Assembly (NCBI GenBank): GCA_003229915.1 | Contig: QIGA01000124.1 | Span: 1-13,959 of the forward strand | Direction: 5' to 3' | DNA: 13,959 nucleotides | Source: Chloroflexota bacterium | GTDB taxonomy: Bacteria; Chloroflexota; Dehalococcoidia; SZUA-161 | In this document: piece after piece, positions 7,425 through 13,866 of the stretch | How the letters are laid out: each line of letters begins with the position of its first letter | Position numbering within the stretch: the stretch's first letter is position 1 | Notes under the pieces: model-generated | What the model was told of the DNA's origin: nothing | Database searches by the model: none | Seen by the model: only the letters and a program-made list of their open reading frames with translations | Program-made: the position numbers and the translations under genes

Positions 7425-8621
7425 CTACCAGCTTCTCGGCAGCCCCAGTGCCATTGAAGCTACAAGATTTCTCATGATCTCTGAGGTACCACCGCCCATG
7501 TTCAGTCCCATACACTGCTGATAGTAGTTTTGGTATTTGCCTCGCCTTGGCGCCCATCTGGAGTCTGCTACTTGACCGTAGAGTCCCATAATCTCGCAAG
7601 CCGTGTAGTTAAGGCGCTGTATCAACTCGGTGGCAAGGAACTTCGCCCCTGCGGCTAGAGGGGCGGCCGTGATCAGGCCGCCCTTAATCTGGTTCCAGAC
7701 CACGGAGTAGGAATAGGCAAGGCCTGCTTCGGTCTCTATCGCCAACTGAGCCAGTTTGTGCCGAACGAGAGGGTTCTTGGCTAAGGGCTGGCCACCCCAT
7801 TTTGTTTCTTTGCAGAATTCCACTAACTCCTCAAGCTCTCGCTTGGCATGAGAGAACAGGTTGATCATGGATCGTTCGAAGTTCGATGTCATTTGAGAAG
7901 CAACCCATCCCTCGTTCTCTTCACCCACTCTGTTGCCTACCGGTACACGAACGTCATCGAGGAAGACCTCATTGAACATGTGCGCCTTTGCCATGCTATA
8001 GAGGGGCTTGATAGTGATGCCAGGTGTCTTCATATCCACAAGGAAAAAGGAAAGTCCCCGGCTCCGCTTCTCCTCAGGATTCGTCCTGGCGAGCATAAAG
8101 CCCCAATCTGTGCGGTGAGCCCCGCTTGTCCATATCTTCTGCCCATTGACAATGTACTCATCACCAACTCGTACAGCACGGGTGGTAAGCGATGCCAAGT
8201 CGGAGCCGGCGTTGGGCTCGCTCCACAATTGACACCAATCGCGCTCGGCTCGCGCCATGTGAGGAAGGTGTTCCCTCTTTTGCTCTTCGCTTGCGGTTAC
8301 GAGGAGAGTAGGTGCCAGCATGCCAACGCCGATGGGATCAACACCCGGTGCCTTGTAGCGTCCCCTGACTTCATTGAAGATGAACTGCTCTATTAGAGGG
8401 GCGTCGCGGCCTCCGTATTCTTTGGGCCATGCCATTGCGATCCAGCCTTTGGCTGCCAGTTTCTTTCCTAGCTGCTTGTGAAACTCCCAGCAAATATCCA
8501 GATCGAAGATGGCCTCCATGGACGCGTCTAGTTCGGGCGGGACATGCTTCATCTCTTCGCTGAAGAAGTCAGCGAATTCCTTTCTCAGCGCCTCTTGTTC
8601 AGGAGTGTATCGGAAATCCAA
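7425..8621 (-). CDS. Acyl-CoA dehydrogenase with TTG start
   Basis: A 398-residue acyl-CoA dehydrogenase. No ATG fits; the start is TTG at 8621, seven bases after AAGGAG, giving MDFRYTPEQEALRKEF, the normal family beginning. The substrate/FAD signature SEPNAGSDLAS (134-144), NGQKIWTSGAH, RGLSFFLVDMKTPG and the C-terminal GGGTSEIMRNLVA with a LGLPR tail are clear. Glu249 (SNFERSMI) is at the helix-G catalytic position, so this is an active-type member. It resembles the FadE/ChsE subgroup acting on branched or cyclic acyl-CoAs more than medium-chain fatty acyl enzymes (inference from motif style). It lies 76 bases after the PaaG-like crotonase and 29 before the thiolase. Confidence 0.92.
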   Translation of the reverse strand: MDFRYTPEQEALRKEFADFFSEEMKHVPPELDASMEAIFDLDICWEFHKQLGKKLAAKGWIAMAWPKEYGGRDAPLIEQFIFNEVRGRYKAPGVDPIGVGMLAPTLLVTASEEQKREHLPHMARAERDWCQLWSEPNAGSDLASLTTRAVRVGDEYIVNGQKIWTSGAHRTDWGFMLARTNPEEKRSRGLSFFLVDMKTPGITIKPLYSMAKAHMFNEVFLDDVRVPVGNRVGEENEGWVASQMTSNFERSMINLFSHAKRELEELVEFCKETKWGGQPLAKNPLVRHKLAQLAIETEAGLAYSYSVVWNQIKGGLITAAPLAAGAKFLATELIQRLNYTACEIMGLYGQVADSRWAPRRGKYQNYYQQCMGLNMGGGTSEIMRNLVASMALGLPRSW

Positions 8622-8697
8622 CGCTGGTCTCCTTTCTGGCTATGTCTGCCCTCGAATCTGTGCTGGGACGAGTGGAGGTTCACAGGCGCTGAGCCAG

Positions 8698-9543
8698 CTA
8701 CTTACCTTTGAAAACCGGGTCGCGCTTCTCTAAGAATGCCCTGGCGGCCTCCTGGAAATCCTCGGTGTTCAACATTCTGTCCGTGTATGCGATTTCATGA
8801 TCCATTTGCCTAATAATATCAGTCTCAGCCATAGATTTGTTGAGGGCTTCTTTGTGGACAGCTACTGCCAGAGGCGGGTTCTTGGCTATTTTGTCTGCCA
8901 ATTCCTTTGCTGCGGCCATCAAGTCATCGTGGGGAACGACTTTGCTCACGGCGCCTATCCGTTCGGCCTCGGCAGCATCGATCATATCCCCAGTGATTAG
9001 CAACTCTTTGGCCTTGGAGAATCCGACTACGCGGGGCAGTGTGAAAGAGGCGCCAGTATCAGGGCCAATTCCTCTTTTGACAAATATCATGCTGAATTTC
9101 GCCCGATCCGAGGCGATCCTGATGTCGCATGCTAATGCTACCGAAAAACCCAGGCCAACAGCGGGGCCGTTCACTGCGGCGATCACTGGCTTGCGCATAG
9201 TCGTCATGACAACTATGGCACCCACAATGGTCCCCTTGCCCCAGGGCACGTCCTCCTTTGCTTCTTGCACGCGCGATGAAGCAACTCCCTCCTCCAGGTC
9301 CTCCTTGTCTACCTCAGGCTCTGCGGCCGCGAACATGGTGAGATCCACGCCGGTGCTGAAGTACTTCCCCGCGCCAGTCAATATCACCACCCTGATATCG
9401 TCATCATTGTCCAGGTTCTCCCTGAAGACGTGATCTATCTCTTCCATGAGGCGAAAGTCAAAGGCATTGCCTGACGTGGGGCGGTTCAAGGTAACTGTTG
9501 CGATGTGGCCTTCTTTGTCCACGATGAGGCACTTGTATTCCAT
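8698..9543 (-). CDS. Crotonase-family enoyl-CoA isomerase/hydratase, PaaG-like active site
   Basis: A 281-residue crotonase-fold protein, slightly longer than the usual 260 because of an acidic insert around 74-98 (EPEVDKEDLEEG). The ATG at 9543 follows a GGAGAGGG site. The oxyanion-hole regions are YFSTGVDL and NGPAVGLGFSVAL. Both hydratase glutamates are missing: Ser134 and Phe154 replace Glu144 and Glu164 of rat crotonase. Instead Asp162 stands in GIGPDTGAS, matching the PaaG-type catalytic Asp in the PD-x-G motif. This argues for a double-bond isomerase or another non-hydratase reaction on CoA thioesters, leaving true hydration to the broken crotonase at 365-1128 or to enzymes elsewhere. 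The gene is 206 bases after the SDR. Confidence 0.88.
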   Translation of the reverse strand: MEYKCLIVDKEGHIATVTLNRPTSGNAFDFRLMEEIDHVFRENLDNDDDIRVVILTGAGKYFSTGVDLTMFAAAEPEVDKEDLEEGVASSRVQEAKEDVPWGKGTIVGAIVVMTTMRKPVIAAVNGPAVGLGFSVALACDIRIASDRAKFSMIFVKRGIGPDTGASFTLPRVVGFSKAKELLITGDMIDAAEAERIGAVSKVVPHDDLMAAAKELADKIAKNPPLAVAVHKEALNKSMAETDIIRQMDHEIAYTDRMLNTEDFQEAARAFLEKRDPVFKGK

Positions 9544-9749
9544 TTGCTATTCCCTCTCCACGAAATAATATCCGAAGAGGCAACAAATACCGTTCTTGTC
9601 GCCTCGCAAGGGCTTGATACTAGCTATGGTTCTGGCGAAAAAGATGGCAGCCAGCACTGAAGTGCATTCTATTTGATACATCTACGAGGCATCGGATAGG
9701 CTATGTTAGCGAAACAGAGCCAGTTGCTTGTGGCGAAGATCGTTTCCGC
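9544..9749. other. Intergenic stretch between SDR and crotonase
   Basis: A 206-base gap with no convincing ORF, promoter or terminator. The only structure seen is a short GCACT-GA-AGTGC palindrome (9654-9665), whose two-base spacer makes it a poor hairpin. The gap is much wider than the other spacings in the operon, so an internal promoter is possible but not visible. Confidence 0.4.
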
Positions 9750-10652
9750 CTAGAGCACCGCCGCGGGCATGCCCAGATCGCCGAGTTCACCAATCCTTTC
9801 ACTTATCTCTTTTGGAGTCCACCTTCTGCTGATATCAATTCCTTTGCCAAACTGTGGAGGTAACCATAACTCAAGTTTACCTCCTCTGATTGAGAGCCAG
9901 CGCCCGGTTATATTTTGGGCGTGATCGCTGCCGAGGTAAGCAACCAGAGGAGATACGTTTTCGGGGGCCATTTCGTCGAACTCGCCCTCTTTTGCTTCGC
10001 CAAACATTCCTGCAACAGAGGTGGTTTGAGTTGTCATTCTGGTCCTGGCCATTGGGACTATGGCGTTGGATGTGACCTTGTATTTCTCCATCTCTCTGGC
10101 CCATACCATGGTCAGAGCGCCAATGGCTAACTTGGCTGAGGCATAGTTTGGCTGCCCCGCATTCCCCAGCAGCCCGGCATGGGACATGGTGTTGATTATT
10201 CGCCCACTCTGCAGCTTTCCCGCTTTACCCTGCTCCCTGAAGTAGGAACAGGCCCATCTGCCGCAGTTGAAAGTTCCCGTGAGGTGCACGTCGATGACAG
10301 CGTCCCACTCCTCTTGGGACATGTTGAAAGTCATCTTGTCTCTGAGGAAACCGGCATTGTTGACCAGGATATCAAGTTTACCGAAATTGTCGATGGCGCA
10401 ATCAATGATTCGCTTAGCGCCTTGGAAATCAGTCACACTCTCGAAATTGGATACCGCCTGCCCGCCCGCATCCTTGATCTCTTTGACTACGTCGTCCGCA
10501 GGCCCGGTGGCTTTGCCTGTGCCATCCCATTCGGATCCGATGTCGTTGATGACGATCTTCGCGCCTTCTTGAGCCATTAACAAGGCGTGGCTTTTTCCAA
10601 GACCTCGCCCTGCGCCTGTGATCACTGCGACTTTACCGTCCAGCATTCCCAT
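9750..10652 (-). CDS. SDR-family 3-hydroxyacyl-CoA dehydrogenase, MFE-2/17beta-HSD4-like
   Basis: A 300-residue short-chain dehydrogenase. The NAD-binding motif TGAGRGLG (12-19), IVINDIG, the NNAG motif (98-101) and the catalytic Ser157 (TMSHAG), Tyr170 and Lys174 (YASAK) are in place. The IVINDIG-G-TG pattern, AGGQAVSNFESV, DVHLTGTF and IVPMARTRMT are typical of the dehydrogenase part of peroxisomal multifunctional enzyme 2 and its bacterial relatives, which oxidise 3-hydroxyacyl-CoA. Two ATGs compete: 10652 (AAGGA at 3 bases) and 10646 (same site at 9 bases, giving MLDGKVAVITGAG); the second may be the true start. Upstream lies a 12-base A run and GGAGG. The last 45 residues (LWLPPQFGKGIDISRRW onward) form a tail beyond the core fold. 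Confidence 0.9.
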   Translation of the reverse strand: MGMLDGKVAVITGAGRGLGKSHALLMAQEGAKIVINDIGSEWDGTGKATGPADDVVKEIKDAGGQAVSNFESVTDFQGAKRIIDCAIDNFGKLDILVNNAGFLRDKMTFNMSQEEWDAVIDVHLTGTFNCGRWACSYFREQGKAGKLQSGRIINTMSHAGLLGNAGQPNYASAKLAIGALTMVWAREMEKYKVTSNAIVPMARTRMTTQTTSVAGMFGEAKEGEFDEMAPENVSPLVAYLGSDHAQNITGRWLSIRGGKLELWLPPQFGKGIDISRRWTPKEISERIGELGDLGMPAAVL

Positions 10653-10670
10653 CTTTCCTTAGCTACCTCC

Positions 10671-10682
10671 TTTTTTTTTTTT
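10671..10682 (-). repeat. 12-base poly-A tract (minus strand) before the SDR ribosome site
   Basis: Twelve consecutive T on the plus strand (A in the minus-strand transcript) stand immediately 5' of GGAGGTAG in the SDR leader. Long A tracts at this place can affect translation initiation or allow transcript slippage and length variation. No function can be shown from one sequence. Confidence 0.5.
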
Positions 10683-10771
10683 GTGTTGATGAATATGCCT
10701 CTTTTCTTTAGGAGTTTAGTTGGTGTTTGTATATTCTCCTGACTGATGTTATCCATCCAGTGCTAAGGCGC

Positions 10772-10819
10772 AAAAAAAGCCCGCTCTTCTAACTGCGATG
10801 ATATAGAAGAAGAACGGGC
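10772..10819 (-). terminator. Strong intrinsic terminator (minus strand)
   Basis: On the minus strand GCCCGTTCTTCT (10819-10808) pairs with AGAAGAGCGGGC (10790-10779) over 12 positions with a single mismatch, around a 17-base loop, followed at once by seven T (complement of 10772-10778). This is a textbook Rho-independent terminator for minus-strand transcription. It lies about 330 bases after the second CoA-transferase stop and about 120 before the SDR start, so it either ends a short RNA or attenuates the SDR operon. Confidence 0.85.
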
Positions 10820-10979
10820 CTGTTTTCGTCGCTGGATCCAATCCGCTTGGCTTTTCGCACCTTGAACAAAGGAACTCCTTGGGCAGAAAAGAACCCAGTT
10901 AAATAATACAACAAATAACAGCGATGCGCCAGACCATAGCCACCGTCCAAAGATTGGATAAGGGTTGCAGGGAATGGCG
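10772..10979 (-). ncRNA. Candidate small RNA or attenuated leader (about 208 nt)
   Basis: A transcript starting about 7 bases after the -10 box would begin near 10979 and end at the intrinsic terminator at 10772. Its 5' part contains an 8-bp perfect inverted repeat (GATGCGCC, complement of 10976-10983, and GGCGCATC, complement of 10923-10930), although the first bases may precede the start site. Further small stems (TGGG/CCCA, AAGGA/TCCTT, GGAT/ATCC) lie between. No ORF here has a ribosome site: a 74-codon frame begins inside the -10 box, and a 27-codon frame (ATG at 10982) has no Shine-Dalgarno. It does not match a known RNA class that I recognise. It could be a stand-alone sRNA or a 5' leader controlling the SDR operon. 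Confidence 0.5.
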
Positions 10980-10985
10980 CATCTC

Positions 10986-11013
10986 ATTTTAAACCGTTAA
11001 GCCGTAGTGTCAA
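10986..11013 (-). promoter_or_regulatory. Near-consensus sigma70 promoter (minus strand)
   Basis: On the minus strand TTGACA (complement of 11008-11013, 6/6 match) is followed after 16 bases by TAAAAT (complement of 10986-10991, 5/6 match). This is the best promoter-like sequence noticed in the window. It fires towards the structured stretch, the terminator and then the SDR operon. Confidence 0.65.
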
Positions 11014-11150
11014 GCAGCTTCAGGATCACGGGAACTGCGATTGGGGGGGGCGCGCTGGTGTGCTACATATCTCTGTTATCGCGAGCATTTGCCCCGTGGG
11101 GCGGGTTGTTTGTTGAATAAACGATCTCTTCAGGGCTGGGAATCTTTCAT

Positions 11151-12479
11151 CTAGAAAGTGAAATCTGTGAGGTACTCATCACCTCCTATTATCTGTTCCT
11201 TTTCCAGCTCGGCGATTTCGTTGTCGGACATGCCCATTACTTCTTTGAACACGTAATCGTTGTGCTCGCCGAGACACGGCGGCGGCTTGCGTATACTAAG
11301 CGGGGTTTTGTTCATCTTAAACAGCATTCCCGGATAGAGATGAGTGCCCGCCTCGCGATGGCGCACGATTTCAAAGAAGCCGCGGCATTGTAGTTGGGCA
11401 TCGTGATAAGCATCTCGTTGATCTATCACTGGTCCGGCTGCAACACCTTCGTTTTGCAGTATGTACATTGCCTCGTAGTTATCATGGCAACAGGTCCACT
11501 CCTCGACATACTTATCCAGCTCATCCTGATTCGCCAGACGCCCTGTGGTAGTGGAGAACTTCTCATCACTTGCCCAGGGAGGATTGCCAAGGGCACGGCA
11601 TAACGCTTGCCATTCCCCATCTGAGGCGACTGAGATCACTACCCATCTATCCTCGCCACGGCAGCGGTAAACCCCGTGTGGGGCCATCGTGGGGTGGCGA
11701 TTTCCTGTCGGTTCTTGAACCCTGTTGTTCATGGTGTAATCCATGAACGCCTCGCCGAGGTGGGGGACTACGGTTTCGAGCTGAGCCAGGTCGATGAACT
11801 GTCCCTTTTTGGTGCGGTTTCGATAGTGCAGGGCGCAGAGAACGGCGAAAGCAGCGGTGGCTCCGGCCGACGCATCGGAATGAAACAGCAGGGACTGAGT
11901 AGTAGTGTAGTCAAGGTCAGGATAGCGTGTCAGCCATGTATGCCCGGCCAAAGCTTGAAGTTGGGCACCGAACAGGGAGCAATCTTTGTGGGGGCCACTG
12001 CAGCCGAGACCGGGCATGCTGAGATAAATGATATCCTCTTTAACTTCCTTGAGCACATCGTAGGTTAAGCCAAGTTTCTCCATAGTACCGTGGGCATTGC
12101 TCTCGAAGAAGACGTCGCTTACTTTGATGAGTCTCTTAAAAATATCAATACCCTCAGGACTGGTGAGATCGATGCAGCAGCTTAATTTGTTTCGGCCCAG
12201 GGCGTGAAACATTACAAAGCGGTCCCAAGGCCTTTCCCCCGCCCAATGGTCGACATAGGTTTGAATCCCACCGGTGCCTCCAAAAGTGTCCCCGGTGGTG
12301 GGGACGAGCCCCTGAGGTGGCCTGGGCATGTAACCCCTGGTAATCGTGGGAAATCGTTGGATTGACTCTACCAGGATGACCTCGGCTCCAAGGTCTGCCA
12401 ATAGCATGGTGGCGAAAGGTCCGGCAAATACCACTGGAATAGCAACGATTCTGACCCCTTCTAACGGTAGCTTATTCAT
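11151..12479 (-). CDS. CaiB/BaiF class III CoA-transferase, subunit with catalytic Asp
   Basis: A class III CoA-transferase of 442 residues from the ATG at 12479; this start is 8 bases after AGGAGG, whereas the ATG at 12485 is only two bases from it. The N-terminal Rossmann-like segment (LPLEGVRIVAI, GPFATMLLADLGAEVILVE) and the interlocked second domain are complete. Asp202 in FHSDASAG matches the aspartate of formyl-CoA transferase (Asp169) that carries the acyl-anhydride intermediate. RNRTKKGQFIDLAQLE and PCLGEHND are family landmarks. It would move CoA from a donor such as succinyl-CoA to the pathway's carboxylic acid. The gene follows another family member by 27 bases, suggesting a two-subunit enzyme comparable with BbsEF. 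Confidence 0.9.
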   Translation of the reverse strand: MNKLPLEGVRIVAIPVVFAGPFATMLLADLGAEVILVESIQRFPTITRGYMPRPPQGLVPTTGDTFGGTGGIQTYVDHWAGERPWDRFVMFHALGRNKLSCCIDLTSPEGIDIFKRLIKVSDVFFESNAHGTMEKLGLTYDVLKEVKEDIIYLSMPGLGCSGPHKDCSLFGAQLQALAGHTWLTRYPDLDYTTTQSLLFHSDASAGATAAFAVLCALHYRNRTKKGQFIDLAQLETVVPHLGEAFMDYTMNNRVQEPTGNRHPTMAPHGVYRCRGEDRWVVISVASDGEWQALCRALGNPPWASDEKFSTTTGRLANQDELDKYVEEWTCCHDNYEAMYILQNEGVAAGPVIDQRDAYHDAQLQCRGFFEIVRHREAGTHLYPGMLFKMNKTPLSIRKPPPCLGEHNDYVFKEVMGMSDNEIAELEKEQIIGGDEYLTDFTF

Positions 12480-12506
12480 GTTCATGACCTCCTGGCGGCT
12501 CCCTGC

Positions 12507-13727
12507 TCAGATAACCCCGCTTTCGCGAAGCTTAACCAGGTCTTCGCGGGTGTATCCCAGTAGCTCGCATAGAATCTCTTCGTTGTGTTGCCCTAGAAGT
12601 GGGGCTGGGTGTCGCACTTGCCGGGGCGTCTCTGTCAGGTTAACGGGTGCCCCAGGATAAGCGACCTTGCCTGTCTCGGGATGGTCAATCTCGGTGAAAT
12701 ACCCCCGTTCCCGAAGATGCTGATTCTTCAGTAGGTCCTCGGGGCTATTCACAGGTGCACTTGCGATTTTGGCTTTGAGGAATTTCTCAAAGAGTTCTTC
12801 CCTAGTATGATCCGCTAGCCAGGAGTACCAGATCGCATCGAATTCCATACCCGCCTCGGCGCTGAAGATATTCTGGAATCTGGGATCGTCCGTTAATTCT
12901 GGCATCTCCATAGCCTCGATGTATCTTGGCCACCATTGAGGCAGGCTGAGTGTGTTGACAAAGCCGTCTTTGCAAGGATAGACACCCTGGGGCATGATTA
13001 GCATTCGGACTGCCTCCCGTGGCGGAGGCCAGCGTGTGGTAAGCACACCAGCACAAGCATAACCTAAAAGGTAGACGATCCGTCTATCGGCGCTACCTGC
13101 CTGGGTCTCCATGATTGAGACATCTACATGCTGGCCGACTCCCTGGGCCCGCGCAGCAAACAGTGCTCCCATAGTGGACACGGCAGCAACCGTTCCTGCC
13201 TGATACTGGACTACGTTTCCTCCAAGTTTCAACGGTTCTCTGCTGTCTATGCCGGTGGAGCACATTTCGCCGCCCATGGCATATTCGACGATCTCAGACG
13301 CCTTGAAATCACAGTAAGGCCCGGTCTGCCCAAAACTCGATATGGAGACCATTAATAGCTTGGGGTTTATTTGCTCCAGGGTTTGGTAATCCAAACCGAG
13401 GCTTGGCATAACTCGGGGGCGAAAGCTCTCCACCAGGATATCTGCATCCTCTACCAATGTTTTAAGGATATTCTTTCCAGTGGACGTTTGCAGGTTGAGA
13501 GTGATTCCTTTTTTGTTGGTGTTCAGATGAAGAAAGAGGCCGCTCTTCTCGAGATGGGGGTCGTCTTTGAAAAATGGCCCCATTCTCCTGGTGGGGTCCC
13601 CGACGCTGGGGCTCTCCACCTTGATGACTTCGGCACCGTAGTCTGCCAGCAGTTTGGTGCAATAGGGCCCGGCTATGTGCCAAGTCAGGTCTATTACTTT
13701 GATATCGGATAAGGCTTGCTCTGGCAT
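12507..13727 (-). CDS. CaiB/BaiF class III CoA-transferase family, Asp-lacking partner subunit
   Basis: A 406-residue class III CoA-transferase-fold protein from the ATG at 13727 (MPEQALSDIKVIDLT), preceded by AGGGGGTG at a normal distance; the open frame reaches 13781 but the extra residues look untranslated. Family motifs: GPYCTKLLADYGAEVIKVES, LHLNTNKKGITLNL, FGQTGPY, GQHVDVSIMET, LLGQHNEEI. At the catalytic position the sequence reads VVQYQAG, so Gln174 stands where the partner has Asp (FHSDASAG) four residues before the conserved Gly. It therefore probably cannot form the aspartyl anhydride alone and is likely the structural or CoA-binding half of a heteromeric transferase with the next gene. 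It is the first gene after the promoter at 13800-13828. Confidence 0.9.
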   Translation of the reverse strand: MPEQALSDIKVIDLTWHIAGPYCTKLLADYGAEVIKVESPSVGDPTRRMGPFFKDDPHLEKSGLFLHLNTNKKGITLNLQTSTGKNILKTLVEDADILVESFRPRVMPSLGLDYQTLEQINPKLLMVSISSFGQTGPYCDFKASEIVEYAMGGEMCSTGIDSREPLKLGGNVVQYQAGTVAAVSTMGALFAARAQGVGQHVDVSIMETQAGSADRRIVYLLGYACAGVLTTRWPPPREAVRMLIMPQGVYPCKDGFVNTLSLPQWWPRYIEAMEMPELTDDPRFQNIFSAEAGMEFDAIWYSWLADHTREELFEKFLKAKIASAPVNSPEDLLKNQHLRERGYFTEIDHPETGKVAYPGAPVNLTETPRQVRHPAPLLGQHNEEILCELLGYTREDLVKLRESGVI

Positions 13728-13799
13728 GGTTTGCACCCCCTGGGAATCCTGGTTTGGGAGACAGTTAAGTATGGGCAGCAACGTCTCTCAGTGGCGACT

Positions 13800-13828
13800 A
13801 CTATAGCAGGAGAATATTGATTGCGCAA
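13800..13828 (-). promoter_or_regulatory. Sigma70-like promoter for the CoA-transferase genes
   Basis: On the minus strand TTGCGC (complement of 13823-13828) is followed after exactly 17 bases by TATAGT (complement of 13800-13805, 5/6 match to TATAAT). A start near 13793 would give a leader of about 65 bases before the ATG at 13727. The -35 box is weak (3/6), which fits a regulated promoter. Confidence 0.55.
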
Positions 13829-13839
13829 TACGCCGTATT
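13820..13839. promoter_or_regulatory. Overlapping palindromes at the -35 region, possible operator
   Basis: Two perfect palindromes overlap: ATTGCGCAAT (13820-13829) and AATACG-C-CGTATT (13827-13839). The first contains the whole -35 box of the minus-strand promoter and the second lies just upstream of it. This is the geometry of a repressor or activator site. They could alternatively belong to the end of the mobile element whose gene starts at 13867. Confidence 0.4.
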
Positions 13840-13866
13840 CACTCATCTAAAATGTTACTAAGGAGG

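Larger units (their letters stand above)
10653..11150. other. Regulatory intergenic region between SDR and CoA-transferase genes
   Basis: This 498-base gap has no credible protein-coding gene. It holds the promoter (10986-11013), the candidate RNA (10772-10979), the terminator (10772-10819) and the poly-A tract (10671-10682). An 8-base G run lies at 11043-11050. The part from 11014 to 11150 shows nothing else that I can identify. Confidence 0.6.

Noticed and set aside
7848..8396. A 182-codon plus-strand frame
   Set aside because: Antisense to an acyl-CoA dehydrogenase with intact signatures; no recognisable domain.
8837..9433. A 198-codon plus-strand frame antisense to the PaaG-like crotonase
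   Set aside because: A shadow frame, rich in Ser, Thr, Ala and Pro, with no ribosome site; the minus-strand gene has all crotonase motifs.
9654..9665. GCACTGAAGTGC as a hairpin or operator
   Set aside because: The spacer is two bases, too short for a stable hairpin, and no promoter is visible nearby.
10772..10979. T-box, 6S RNA or tRNA-like gene
   Set aside because: No T-box consensus, no end-pairing 6S architecture and no cloverleaf could be found by eye, so it is left as an unclassified RNA candidate.
10763..10987. A 74-codon minus-strand frame with a hydrophobic middle (LLFVVLFNWVLF), a possible small membrane protein
   Set aside because: Its ATG overlaps the -10 box of the strong promoter, it has no ribosome site, and its last third is the terminator hairpin.
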